64,000 nt of DNA from Brotonthovivens ammoniilytica (lineage in GTDB: Bacteria; Bacillota; Clostridia; Lachnospirales; Lachnospiraceae), in assembly GCF_025566885.1 (NCBI RefSeq), contig NZ_JAOQJQ010000005.1, positions 186,001-250,000 on the forward strand. Reading direction: 5' to 3'. Position numbers and translations under genes: made by a program. Positions within the stretch are counted from its first letter, which is position 1. Each line of letters opens with the position of its first letter. The notes under the pieces were generated by a model. That model was not told the DNA's origin, made no database searches, and worked only from the letters and a program-made list of their open reading frames with translations. Of the stretch, positions 1 through 8,646 are shown in pieces.

Positions 1-756
1 ATATTTTTCCAGCACATCGGCTCTCACCACAGGAATAATGTTGTAAGGGGGCCAGAATTTTTTATCATCTTCCAGCAATACAAACTCATCACTGCTAAGC
101 TGGGCATCTGTTGTATATGCAGGTACGCAGTCTACCTCATCGCTTTCCAGCACCTGATATTTCAGTGCGTTATCAAATGAATTTTCCGATGCAAAAGCAA
201 ATTCACCGTAAGCTTTTTTAAGCCCTGCCATACCATCCTCCCGTTCATAAAAATCAGAGGTACTTCCAAATCGTATTTTCCCGGCCTGTTTCTGCAGATC
301 CGAAATCGTACGGATTCCATATTTCTGAGCCACATCCGCTCTCATGGCCAGACCGTTTCCATCACTTGCAGCGCACATCTCTAAAACATCCAGCTGATAC
401 TTTTGGGCATACATCTCTTTTACGGTATTATAAACCTCCTGGGTATCCGTCATCATTGGCTGCTCTAATATGGTCATCAGTGCTGTGCCGGTATATTCCG
501 GATAAATATCTATATCGCCCTGACACACAGCCTGATGTATCACCGCATTGGAAACTTCAAATTCACGCTGAACCTCAAAACCTTCATCCTCAAGGGCCAG
601 CGCATACAGCTCACTTAAAATCAGATTTTCTGTAAATCCCTTGGAACCTACTATAATCTTTTTGCTTTCAGCATCATCCTTTTTACCGCTCTGGCACGCA
701 GTCAGAGACACGGCAGCTGCTGCCGCAAGGAGGATGCATAATATTCTCTTTTTCAT
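1..756 (-). CDS. Glycine betaine/choline-type ABC transporter substrate-binding lipoprotein (3' end off window)
   Basis: The visible 252 codons start at ATG 756 behind GGAGAA and begin with a lipoprotein signal (MKKRILCILLAAAAAVSLTAC, Cys at about residue 21). The mature part opens with IIVGSKGFTENLILSEL, the hallmark of OpuAC/ProX-like binding proteins for quaternary ammonium osmolytes, and continues with the typical EGFEV and YPEYTGTAL segments. The C-terminus lies beyond position 1. It sits 27 nt downstream of a permease gene of the same family, so the two are one operon. The role is capture of betaine, choline or a similar solute at the outer membrane face. The ligand cannot be told from this part. 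Confidence 0.9.
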   Translation of the reverse strand, partial: MKKRILCILLAAAAAVSLTACQSGKKDDAESKKIIVGSKGFTENLILSELYALALEDEGFEVQREFEVSNAVIHQAVCQGDIDIYPEYTGTALMTILEQPMMTDTQEVYNTVKEMYAQKYQLDVLEMCAASDGNGLAMRADVAQKYGIRTISDLQKQAGKIRFGSTSDFYEREDGMAGLKKAYGEFAFASENSFDNALKYQVLESDEVDCVPAYTTDAQLSSDEFVLLEDDKKFWPPYNIIPVVRADVLEKY

Positions 757-783
757 AAGATTTTCTCCTTTATCATCTGCTAT

Positions 784-1416
784 CTACATACTATATTTTA
801 AAAACCACTTCTCTATCTTTCCAAGAAGCAGCTGGCCCAGCAGGGTCAGTGCCGCAACAGACACAGCGCCAATTACCAGATACTCTGTTTTCATCAGACT
901 GATTCCATTATAAATAAGGACACCAAGACCTCCGCTGCCTATATACGCAGCTAAAGCTGCACTGGCAATTACTTCAGAGGCCGCCATCTTAATGCCTCCC
1001 ATAATGTAGGGCATTGCCAGCGGAAACTGCACCTGGTAAAACATACGCTTCTCATCCATTCCCACTGCTTTTGCAGTTTCTATCATAAAAGCCGGAACCT
1101 GAGCAAATCCCAGGGTCGTCTGGATCAATACCGGAGGCACCGCCAGTACCGTAAGCGCCGTCAGAGCCGGTTTCATGCCAATTCCCATAACGGGAATCAA
1201 AATCACCAGCACGGCCAGGCTTGGAACAATCCTTAAGGTACTGAAAAAAGTCATAATAAACTTTTTGACTCTGGGAAAAGAAAGACAGAGAATACCGCAG
1301 GGAACACCAATTACAACAGCCAGCCCCACAGCAGTCAGACTAATATAAATATGCTGCCACACCATCTGAAAATAGGTCTGCCAGTTATTTACAAAATAAT
1401 CAATATATACCTGCAT
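784..1416 (-). CDS. Glycine betaine/choline-type ABC transporter permease
   Basis: A 210-residue membrane protein with about five or six hydrophobic helices and the BPD-type loop around ASEVIASAALAAYIGSGGLG, as in OpuCB/ProW permeases. The chosen start is the ATG at 1416, preceded by AAGGGGAA at good spacing. An ATG 42 nt upstream is in frame but lacks a comparable site. The binding protein follows directly; the ATPase of the system is not in the window and may lie beyond position 1. The protein forms the membrane channel of an osmolyte importer. Confidence 0.9.
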   Translation of the reverse strand: MQVYIDYFVNNWQTYFQMVWQHIYISLTAVGLAVVIGVPCGILCLSFPRVKKFIMTFFSTLRIVPSLAVLVILIPVMGIGMKPALTALTVLAVPPVLIQTTLGFAQVPAFMIETAKAVGMDEKRMFYQVQFPLAMPYIMGGIKMAASEVIASAALAAYIGSGGLGVLIYNGISLMKTEYLVIGAVSVAALTLLGQLLLGKIEKWFLKYSM

Positions 1417-1603
1417 AAAATTCCCCTTCCCACAAAAATCCTGTTTTTTCATGCTCATGCTATTTTAGCACGCAATTTCTGCTTAATCTACCTAAAAATG
1501 ACTGTTTTTTCTGTCAAATACTGATTATTTTCACGAAATATGAAAACCCCAATTTCTTTTCAGATAATCTTCGGTCTCAATAGTTCACAAAAATGCCAGT
1601 TAT

Positions 1604-1642
1604 TTCACATAATTTTCACTTACTTTTTACAAACTTTTAACT
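1604..1642 (+). promoter_or_regulatory. Candidate Pho box: four TTYACW repeats in 11-nt steps
   Basis: TTCACA (1604), TTCACT (1615), TTTACA (1626) and TTAACT (1637) start exactly 11 nt apart. The array ends 4 nt before a -35-like TTGCCA. PhoP of Gram-positive bacteria binds direct repeats of TT(A/T/C)ACA with this spacing, and the gene downstream carries phosphate. The repeats are seen; PhoP control is inferred. Confidence 0.6.
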
Positions 1643-1646
1643 TTTA

Positions 1647-1675
1647 TTGCCAACCGTCTAACAAGCTGATAATAT
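1647..1675 (+). promoter_or_regulatory. Probable sigma-A promoter of the Na/Pi carrier gene
   Basis: TTGCCA at 1647-1652, 17 nt spacer, TAATAT at 1670-1675, 44 nt before the start codon. The putative Pho boxes lie immediately upstream, the usual position for PhoP activation. Confidence 0.5.
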
Positions 1676-1718
1676 TAAAATATAAATATTATTTTTTATA
1701 TACTTAGGAGATAAGAAA

Positions 1719-3344
1719 ATGTCTATCACAGAAATTTTTTCGCTTTTAGGCGGTGTTGGACTGTTCCTTCTTGGAATGTCAATTATGTCAACCGGCCTGA
1801 GAAATGCATGCGGAGATAACCTCCAGATCATTTTGGAACACGCTACCAAAAACAAAGTGATTGCCGTGCTGGTAGGACTGGGAATGACCATGCTGATTCA
1901 GAGTTCATCAGCAACCGACGTTATGGTTATCGGCTTCGTAAACTCAGCTATGATGAACCTGTCCCAGGCCATCGGAGTTATTATGGGCGCCAATATCGGT
2001 ACTACCGTTACTGCTCAGATTACCGCATTTAATTTAAGCGCAATTACCCCCCTGCTTCTTTTTGCAGGCGCAGTGATGTATCTGTTTGTAAAGCGCAGCA
2101 TTATCCGGCATATCGGATCCGTAATTATGGGATTTGGTATGCTTTTTCAGGGAATTTCCCTGATGAAACTGGCCATCGCACCCCTTTCTGAAAGCGAAGG
2201 TTTCATTGATTTTCTTTCTACATTAAATAATCCGGCTCTTGCGCTGGTATTTGGTGTGGCATTTACTGCACTGCTGCAGAGTTCTTCGTCCTCCACCGTA
2301 ATATTCCAGGCGTTTGCCATCCAGGGCTTATTAAGCTATGACGTAGCTGTATACCTTGTAATCGGAGCTGCTATCGGTTCCGTAACACCAAACCTGCTGG
2401 CAGCCCTGACAGCCAACAGAAACGGCAAACGGGCCGCAATTTTAAATCTTTTATTTAACCTGATACGTGCAGGTATTTTAGTGGCGCTGATTAATATCTT
2501 TCCGATGCTGCTTACCTTTATTCAGAATTTATCACCGGGAGATGTGGGGCGCCAGATTGCCAATACCCATACAATTTTTGCCATTATTGCTGTACTGATT
2601 GAACTGCCCTTTGCCAACAAAATTGTCAAACTCTCTCAGAAAATTATTCCTGTCAAACCGGAAGAGACACAAAAAAGCAAGGACCGCTCTTTACAGTATA
2701 TGACACAAATCACCAAACTGACACCGGTAGTTGCTTTAAACCAGGCACAGCTTGAGATCACAAGAATGGGGAAACTTGCAGCGGAAAATCTGCAGCTGGC
2801 ATTAAATGAATTTTTCAATAACAGCACCGCAAAAATGCTTGATATCAAAGAGCGTGAAGAAACCGTTGACATTCTTAACCGCTGTATTTCAGATGAAATG
2901 GCAGAGCTTCGTTCTATGGAGCTGACATCAGAGAACATCAAAAAGGTTTCCATGATGACCATTGCCCAGACGGACATTGAACGGCTCTCAGATCATGCGG
3001 AAAATATCATTGAATATGTAGATAAGCTCAGATCAAAAAAGGCCTGTATCTCGCCGGAAGCCCTGGAGGAGCTGAAAGATATGGCTCAAAACACCATGAA
3101 GGCCGTGCACTTGTCTCTTGACATTTTTTCCTCTGAAAACTATGATCTGCTTTCTGAAATTGAAGAAATCGAATCCGTAGTTGACCGTCAGGAAAAGACT
3201 TTTATCGACAATCACATTGAACGTTTGATGCGTTCTGACTGCACTCCAATCAGCGGCATTATTTTCTCGGATCTGGTAACAGATCTTGAACGCTGTTCAG
3301 ATCACGCCATCAACATTGCCTATTCTTTAAAAGAACGAATATAA
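1719..3344 (+). CDS. Na/Pi cotransporter family protein with PhoU-like C-terminal domain
   Basis: 541 residues. The first 320 hold two homologous NptA/PNaS repeats with the signature QSSSATDVMVIGFV (about 62-75) and LLQSSSSSTVIFQAF (about 187-201), embedded in some eight to nine membrane segments. The last 200 residues are helical and PhoU-like, with two copies of an ERLSDHAENI / ERCSDHAINI motif, as is usual for this family in clostridia. It should take up phosphate with sodium. The start is fixed by AGGAG 8 nt upstream. The Pho-box-like repeats suggest induction on phosphate starvation. Confidence 0.93.
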   Translation: MSITEIFSLLGGVGLFLLGMSIMSTGLRNACGDNLQIILEHATKNKVIAVLVGLGMTMLIQSSSATDVMVIGFVNSAMMNLSQAIGVIMGANIGTTVTAQITAFNLSAITPLLLFAGAVMYLFVKRSIIRHIGSVIMGFGMLFQGISLMKLAIAPLSESEGFIDFLSTLNNPALALVFGVAFTALLQSSSSSTVIFQAFAIQGLLSYDVAVYLVIGAAIGSVTPNLLAALTANRNGKRAAILNLLFNLIRAGILVALINIFPMLLTFIQNLSPGDVGRQIANTHTIFAIIAVLIELPFANKIVKLSQKIIPVKPEETQKSKDRSLQYMTQITKLTPVVALNQAQLEITRMGKLAAENLQLALNEFFNNSTAKMLDIKEREETVDILNRCISDEMAELRSMELTSENIKKVSMMTIAQTDIERLSDHAENIIEYVDKLRSKKACISPEALEELKDMAQNTMKAVHLSLDIFSSENYDLLSEIEEIESVVDRQEKTFIDNHIERLMRSDCTPISGIIFSDLVTDLERCSDHAINIAYSLKERI

Positions 3345-3345
3345 A

Positions 3346-3397
3346 ATCTAACAAAAAAGGCACAGAGACCAACGTTTCTGTGCCTTTTTTGTTAGAT
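3346..3397 (+). terminator. Rho-independent terminator after the Na/Pi carrier
   Basis: A 23-bp nearly perfect hairpin (arms 3346-3368 and 3375-3397), core GGCACAGA/TCTGTGCC flanked by A6 and T6, starting 2 nt after the stop codon. Confidence 0.9.
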
Positions 3398-3472
3398 ATT
3401 CTCCGCCTGCGGCGGGTCGCTTTTGCGACATGACTCCATTCCACCGCAGTGCGATCCACAGCAAAGCGTTTA

Positions 3473-3533
3473 TTTCTCTATAGGAATTGGTACTTTTCAG
3501 CTTTATCACAACCCAATATCTCCTATAGAGAAA
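3473..3533. repeat. Inverted repeat, copy 1 of a small intergenic element
   Basis: Arms TTTCTCTATAGGA (3473-3485) and TCCTATAGAGAAA (3521-3533) are perfect complements. The right half from 3504 matches 8469-8498 at about 25 of 30 positions, and in both places a terminator hairpin follows at once. It may be a mobile intergenic cassette or a terminator-associated module. Confidence 0.5.
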
Positions 3534-3534
3534 T

Positions 3535-3567
3535 AAAAAAGGCAGCCATCGATCTGCTGCCTTTTTT
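3535..3567. terminator. Second terminator hairpin, symmetric
   Basis: AAAAAAGGCAGC (3535-3546) pairs with GCTGCCTTTTTT (3556-3567) around a 9-nt loop. It could stop transcription in either direction and lies at the end of the small intergenic element. Confidence 0.75.
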
Positions 3568-3913
3568 AGGAGAAGGTATTTTTTACTATGGGGTGTAGCA
3601 AAAAACTATATAATGTATTGGGGGTTTTTACAGTTATTATTATAATCAAAATGCTCCCGGAAGTGTGCTCAAAGATATAAATTTTTTCAATCTTTTTTTA
3701 TACATTATTGCCAATCAATCCCAGTTACTCATTTGTAACTATGTGGCATTTTTCATAATTTCCACTTCTGTTTTTCAACACTTCTCCAATGTGAACGATC
3801 TCATTTGTCTGAATTGTTTTTATTTTTATATTTTATTCCAGTTTTATCAGTTAATAATAGTTGTCATATTTTTTCTTCTACAGCTTGTATCCAAAAATAG
3901 TTCCACATCTTTT
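3568..3913. other. AT-rich intergenic stretch without a convincing gene
   Basis: The one open frame here (3665-3955, plus) encodes a Phe/Ile/Leu-rich, compositionally random peptide with no ribosome binding site, so it is not called. The stretch separates the terminators from the promoter of the molybdenum hydroxylase gene. Confidence 0.5.
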
Positions 3914-3947
3914 CAGACTGGTCTGGGGAACACGAAAATGTTATACT
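3914..3947 (+). promoter_or_regulatory. Palindrome plus -10 box upstream of the molybdenum hydroxylase
   Basis: CAGACTGGTCTG (3914-3925) is a palindrome with a two-base centre and covers the expected -35 region of TATACT at 3942-3947. No good -35 is present, which fits a promoter that needs an activator. Operator function is inferred. Confidence 0.4.
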
Positions 3948-3997
3948 GTCGTTAAGAAAATTTATACGTTTCATAATAAATAAAGGAGTAAAACATT

Positions 3998-6301
3998 ATG
4001 TCTCAGACAGAAAATAAAAAAATAAAGTATGTCCATCAGCCTGTAGTCAAGAAAGATGCCATGGCACTGCTCACTGGACAGCCGGTTTACACAGATGACC
4101 TGGCTCCTGCCGACTGTTTATGTGTAAAACTGCTGAGAAGCCCCCATGCCCATGCTCTGATTCAGGAGATTGACACCAAAACCGCCCAAATGGTTCCGGG
4201 CATTGTATGTGTTCTTACTTATAAAGACGTTCCCCGCAGACGCTTTACTATGGCCGGCCAGACCTACCCGGAGGAAAGTCCTTACGACCGGTATATTCTA
4301 GAACAAAGGGTTCGTTTCGTGGGAGACACTGTAGCAATTGTTGCCGGTGAATCAGAAAGGGCGGTGGACAGAGCACTGAAATTAATTAAAGTTAATTATC
4401 AGATTTTAGAACCGGTGCTTGATATCCATACTGCCAAAGACAACCCGGTGCTTGTTCACCCGGAAGAGGACTGGCATTCCTTTTTAGACAGATCTATATC
4501 TGACAACCGCCGGAATCTCTGTGCCACACTTTCAGACTCCCATGGGGATACCGAAGCTGTCATGGCCGATTGTGATGTTGTCCTGGAAGAGACTTATCAT
4601 ATTCCCGCTGTACAGCAGGCCATGATGGAAACCTTCCGCACCTACACCACCATGGATGCTTTCGGACGTCTGACCATTGTCAGCTCCACACAGGTTCCTT
4701 TCCATGTAAGAAAGTCTGTAGCCACAGCTCTTGATATTCCAAAGTCAAGAGTGCGTGTTATCAAGCCCAGAATCGGAGGCGGATTTGGTGCAAAACAAAC
4801 CGCTATTACAGAAGTTTATCCGGCCATTGTTACTTTAAAAACCGGTCGGCCCGCGAAAATCATATTTACCAGAAAGGAATCTCTCACAGCATCTTCCCCC
4901 CGGCATGAAATGGAAATCACAGTAAAAATAGGTGCCATGAAAACAGGAAAAATCCGGGCTTTTTCCATTTATTCCCTGTCAAATACAGGTGCATATGGAG
5001 AACACGGTCCTTCCACCGTTAATCTTACATATGAGGAAAGCGTCTCTCTCTATCAGCCGGAGGCATTTTCCTTTGCAGCCGATGTAGTATATACCAATCA
5101 TATGTCTGCCGGCGCCTACCGGGGTTACGGAGCCACACAGGGAATTTTTGCAGTGGAATCTCTCATCAATCAACTGGCGGATACTCTGAATATAGATCCT
5201 GTAGAGCTTCGAATGCAGAATATTACCCGGCAGGGTGATATGATGCACTCTTATTTCCACAGCATCGCCACCAGCTGTACCTTAGATCAGTGTCTGCAGC
5301 GCACATCAGAACTTATCGGCTGGGAGAAAGATTCCCCGGTACAGATTCTGGAAAACGGACATATCCGTGCTAAAGGCCTTGCGCTGGCCATGCAGAGTTC
5401 CGGGATTCCTTTTATTGATGTAGGATCTGCCACACTCAAACTTTCGGACGACGGCTTTTATAACCTGTTAATCGGAGCCACTGATATGGGCACCGGCTGT
5501 GATACCATACTGGCTCAGATGGCCGCCGACTGCCTGCAGACCCCCATTGAAAATATTGTAGTAACCGGTGTTGATACGGACTCATCCCCTTATGACTCCG
5601 GCTCCTATGCTTCCAGCACAACCTATGTAACCGGTACGGCAGTTGTAAAAGCCTGTCAGCAAATGGTAGAAAATATTTTAAAAACAGGGGCCATGCTTTT
5701 GAAAGTCAGTGACTGGCAGACCCTTTATTTTGACGGAAACAAAGTCACAGATCCAGAATCAGGAAAAGAACTGACCCTATCAGACATTGCCTATCAGGCC
5801 ATGAGTATTGCCGCCCCTGCCCTGTCCGCCAGTGTCAGTTACACAGCCCCCGCCTCCCCGCCTCCTTTTATGGCAGGAGCCGCTGAAATTGATCTGGATC
5901 CGGAAACCGGAAAAATACAGCTGGTTCATTTTGCCGCCGTTGTGGACTGCGGTACTGTCATCAATACAGCCCTGGCCAAAGTCCAGACAGAAGGTGGAAT
6001 TGTACAGGGTATCGGCATGGCTCTCACAGAAGATGTCTGGTATGATAAGGCCGGCCATAATTTCAGCAATTCCTTTTTACAATATAAAATACCTGCACGC
6101 ACGGATATTGGAACTATAACGGTGGAATTTGCTGAAAGCTATGAAGAATCCGGACCATTCGGCGCAAAATCCATCGGGGAAATCGTCATCAATACCTCTG
6201 CTCCCGCCATCGCCCATGCCGTTCATAATGCCTGCGGCGTATGGTTTCGACACCTTCCCATTACACCGGAAAAAGTGTTAAAAGCAACCGGAAAAATCTG
6301 A
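3998..6301 (+). CDS. Xanthine dehydrogenase-family molybdopterin-binding subunit, standalone
   Basis: 767 residues aligning end to end with the Mo-binding large subunit of the xanthine dehydrogenase/aldehyde oxidase family. Recognisable are the N-terminal a/b hammerhead (LLRSPHAHALI), the cofactor loop RIGGGFGAKQ, the loop GAYRGYGATQ with the conserved Arg, and GPFGAKSIGE with the active-site Glu. These enzymes hydroxylate N-heterocycles or aldehydes. The FAD and 2Fe-2S subunits normally encoded beside it are absent, and neither domain is fused to it. A hydantoinase/oxoprolinase-family gene follows after 113 nt, hinting at degradation of a purine, hydantoin or similar ring. Start supported by AGGAG. 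Confidence 0.9.
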   Translation: MSQTENKKIKYVHQPVVKKDAMALLTGQPVYTDDLAPADCLCVKLLRSPHAHALIQEIDTKTAQMVPGIVCVLTYKDVPRRRFTMAGQTYPEESPYDRYILEQRVRFVGDTVAIVAGESERAVDRALKLIKVNYQILEPVLDIHTAKDNPVLVHPEEDWHSFLDRSISDNRRNLCATLSDSHGDTEAVMADCDVVLEETYHIPAVQQAMMETFRTYTTMDAFGRLTIVSSTQVPFHVRKSVATALDIPKSRVRVIKPRIGGGFGAKQTAITEVYPAIVTLKTGRPAKIIFTRKESLTASSPRHEMEITVKIGAMKTGKIRAFSIYSLSNTGAYGEHGPSTVNLTYEESVSLYQPEAFSFAADVVYTNHMSAGAYRGYGATQGIFAVESLINQLADTLNIDPVELRMQNITRQGDMMHSYFHSIATSCTLDQCLQRTSELIGWEKDSPVQILENGHIRAKGLALAMQSSGIPFIDVGSATLKLSDDGFYNLLIGATDMGTGCDTILAQMAADCLQTPIENIVVTGVDTDSSPYDSGSYASSTTYVTGTAVVKACQQMVENILKTGAMLLKVSDWQTLYFDGNKVTDPESGKELTLSDIAYQAMSIAAPALSASVSYTAPASPPPFMAGAAEIDLDPETGKIQLVHFAAVVDCGTVINTALAKVQTEGGIVQGIGMALTEDVWYDKAGHNFSNSFLQYKIPARTDIGTITVEFAESYEESGPFGAKSIGEIVINTSAPAIAHAVHNACGVWFRHLPITPEKVLKATGKI

Positions 6302-6308
6302 TTCTGCC

Positions 6309-6352
6309 ATATTTTTTATTTATCCAAAAAATATTAGATAAATAAAAAATAT
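6309..6352 (+). promoter_or_regulatory. 16-bp perfect inverted repeat upstream of a TATACT box
   Basis: Arms 6309-6324 and 6337-6352 are perfectly complementary (core TTTATTTATC/GATAAATAAA), with a 12-nt loop. The sequence is nearly all A/T, making it weak as a terminator, and it ends 26 nt before a -10 box TATACT at 6379-6384 that has no good -35. It is either an operator/activator site or a weak terminator of the preceding gene. Confidence 0.4.
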
Positions 6353-6414
6353 TTCCAAGTCTCTTTTTACCATTCTGTTATACTAACAAAAAAGCAAAAA
6401 ACAGGAGGTAACTT

Positions 6415-8427
6415 ATGCTTGGACTTGGAATTGATACCGGGGGGACCTGCACCGATGCCGTAATATACGATCTGGACTCCCGGCAGATACTTTCACATAC
6501 AAAAACACGAACAACCCACGCTGATCTGACACAGTGTATTTTGCAGGTTATGAAAGACCTTCCCCAGGATCTGCTCCACAAGGCAGACTTTATTGCTCTT
6601 TCCACCACCCTGGCAACCAATGCCTGCGTGGAGGGAAAGGGCGGCCGGGCCAAACTGGTTTTTATCGGTCTTGAGCCTGAAGAAGCCTCCAGGCAGGCAG
6701 CCTCATACGGACTTCCTCCCATGGAAGAAATATACTGCCTTCCGGCTCATATTCCCCTGGATACCGCACAAATCACCGAACCGGACTGGACACAGTTCCG
6801 GGCAGATCTCTCCGTTCAGTTTCAAAATTACGACAGCGTTGCCATCACTCAGCTGAATGCCCGCCAGAACAACGGCGCTTTCGAGAAAAAAGCAAAAGAG
6901 ATCATAATGGAAGAGCTGGGCCTTCCATGTATTACCGGCTATGAGCTGTTCCAGGAATACAATATTTACCGCAGGGGAGCCAGCGCACTTTTAAATGCCC
7001 GGCTGATTCCTGTGATCCAGGAATTTTTAAGCGCTATCCGCACATCCTTAGATCAGATGGACTTAAACCGCCCTATCGTCATTGTAAGAAGCGACGGCAC
7101 TATGATGAGTGAAGCATATGCCTGTGAGCGTCCCATTGAAACCCTTCTGTGCGGCCCTGCCGCAAGTATTATGGGTGCTATGGAGCTTTGCTCTGAGCCA
7201 AACCAGGTTATTATTGATATGGGAGGTACAACCAGCGATATTGCCCTGGTAAAAGACGGCATTCCGGTACGCGTCACAAACGGAATCCAGATCGGCAGCT
7301 GGAAAACTTTTGTTCACGGCATGTTCGTTGATACTTTCGGTCTGGGGGGCGACAGCACCATCTGCAGAGATAACAACGGAGTCCTCTCTCTGGATACTGT
7401 ACGCAGCATTCCTCTCTGTATGCTTGCCAGCATTTACCCCCAGGTGACGGAAAAAATTCACAAGTTAAATACAGATGAAGTAAAACATAGCAAAAATCTT
7501 TTTGAATTTTATGTTCTGTTAAAAGACATTTCCCACAGTCCGCTATATACAGACCGTGAGAAACAGTTCTGTAAGGCCTTAAAGGACGGCCCCCTTCTGA
7601 TTCGTGAAGCAGCCGCCTCCATCCGGGAGGATATTTACTGCTTCGACATCCACCGGCTGGAATCAGAAGGAGTTGTAATGAAATCTGCCCTGACGCCTAC
7701 TGATATTATGCATATCAAAGGGGATTTTAAAGGATACGACAGCACGGCATCCCAGGAGGCCGTCTCCTTTCTGGCACGAAATCTAAAGCTTACAGAAAGC
7801 GATCTTTGTGACCAGGTTTACCGGATGATCCGCAAAAAAATATTTATGAACGTCTTAAGGATTCTGATGAAAGATTCTCATCCTCAGCAAAAAGATTCTC
7901 TGATGGAAAAGCTGGAGTTTCTGTATGAATCTGCCTATCAGAACGCCTGCCAAGAACAGACCGCCTTTTTTTCACCGGACTTTAAGCTGAATGCCGTTCT
8001 TGTAGGAATCGGTGCCCCTGTACACGTCTTCCTTCCGGAAGCGGCCAAAATGCTTGGCGTAAAATGCTATATTCCCGAATTTGCCCCTGTAGCCAATGCT
8101 CTTGGCGCTGTCGTAGGCAATATTTCCGCTGAGGCAACTATTGAAATTAAGCAGATCAGCTCCATAGGAAATGCCGATCAGTATTATTTTACCGGGCGCC
8201 CGGAATACGGCTTTTACGATACCCTGGAAGAAGCAGAAAAAGCGGCCCGGCAGGCTGCAAAGCAGGATGCTTCCGAAAAAGCCCTTCGCCAGGGAGCTGC
8301 AGATCAGCTCACTGTAACATTTTCCAGCCACGAGCACAGCGCTATGACAAACTTCGGAAAAATGTTTTTAAGTTATGACGTCACCGCTTCTGTGATTGGG
8401 CATATGCAGTTTTCTGATTCCGTATAA
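6415..8427 (+). CDS. Hydantoinase/oxoprolinase family protein (HyuA-like), standalone
   Basis: 670 residues. The N-terminus MLGLGIDTGGTCTDAVIYD is the phosphate-binding motif of the ASKHA fold. A second signature (GGTTSDIALVKDG, about 276-288) follows, then GLGGDSTIC near 305. The family includes ATP-dependent hydantoinases, 5-oxoprolinase and acetone carboxylase A subunits. The usual HyuB partner is missing, and the last 250 residues diverge from well-studied members. RBS AGGAGG lies 7 nt upstream. Together with the preceding molybdenum hydroxylase it may form a small N-heterocycle degradation module; the substrate is unknown. Confidence 0.85.
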   Translation: MLGLGIDTGGTCTDAVIYDLDSRQILSHTKTRTTHADLTQCILQVMKDLPQDLLHKADFIALSTTLATNACVEGKGGRAKLVFIGLEPEEASRQAASYGLPPMEEIYCLPAHIPLDTAQITEPDWTQFRADLSVQFQNYDSVAITQLNARQNNGAFEKKAKEIIMEELGLPCITGYELFQEYNIYRRGASALLNARLIPVIQEFLSAIRTSLDQMDLNRPIVIVRSDGTMMSEAYACERPIETLLCGPAASIMGAMELCSEPNQVIIDMGGTTSDIALVKDGIPVRVTNGIQIGSWKTFVHGMFVDTFGLGGDSTICRDNNGVLSLDTVRSIPLCMLASIYPQVTEKIHKLNTDEVKHSKNLFEFYVLLKDISHSPLYTDREKQFCKALKDGPLLIREAAASIREDIYCFDIHRLESEGVVMKSALTPTDIMHIKGDFKGYDSTASQEAVSFLARNLKLTESDLCDQVYRMIRKKIFMNVLRILMKDSHPQQKDSLMEKLEFLYESAYQNACQEQTAFFSPDFKLNAVLVGIGAPVHVFLPEAAKMLGVKCYIPEFAPVANALGAVVGNISAEATIEIKQISSIGNADQYYFTGRPEYGFYDTLEEAEKAARQAAKQDASEKALRQGAADQLTVTFSSHEHSAMTNFGKMFLSYDVTASVIGHMQFSDSV

Positions 8428-8468
8428 ACGGTAAATAAAAAAGAATGTGCAAAGCACATTTTCCGCTA

Positions 8469-8498
8469 TATCACAACACAGTATTTCCTACAGAGCAA
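8469..8498. repeat. Copy 2 of the small intergenic element
   Basis: Starts TATCACAACACA and matches 3504-3533 at about 25 of 30 positions; like copy 1 it abuts a terminator. Other copies would be expected elsewhere in the genome if this is a dispersed repeat. Confidence 0.45.
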
Positions 8499-8591
8499 AA
8501 AAGCACTTTTGTCTCAGTTCAAAATCTGATCTGCCGCTCTGCATCCTGATATTTCAGGGGCATATGATTTGACTGAGACAAGAGTGCTTTT
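8499..8591. terminator. Long-loop bidirectional terminator between convergent genes
   Basis: The 20-nt arms 8499-8518 and 8572-8591 pair with one G-T wobble (core GCACTTTTGTCTCAGT), separated by a 53-nt loop, and A/T runs sit at both ends. It lies between the HyuA-like gene (plus) and the amino-acid ABC operon (minus). Confidence 0.7.
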
Positions 8592-8646
8592 AAATTTTAA
8601 ATGTTTAGAGGTTTTCTTTCAAACTTCCTGTTTGAAAAATATGCTG

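Noticed and set aside
3665..3955. Plus-strand 96-codon frame before the molybdenum hydroxylase
   Set aside because: Phe/Ile-rich random composition, no RBS, overlaps the likely promoter.
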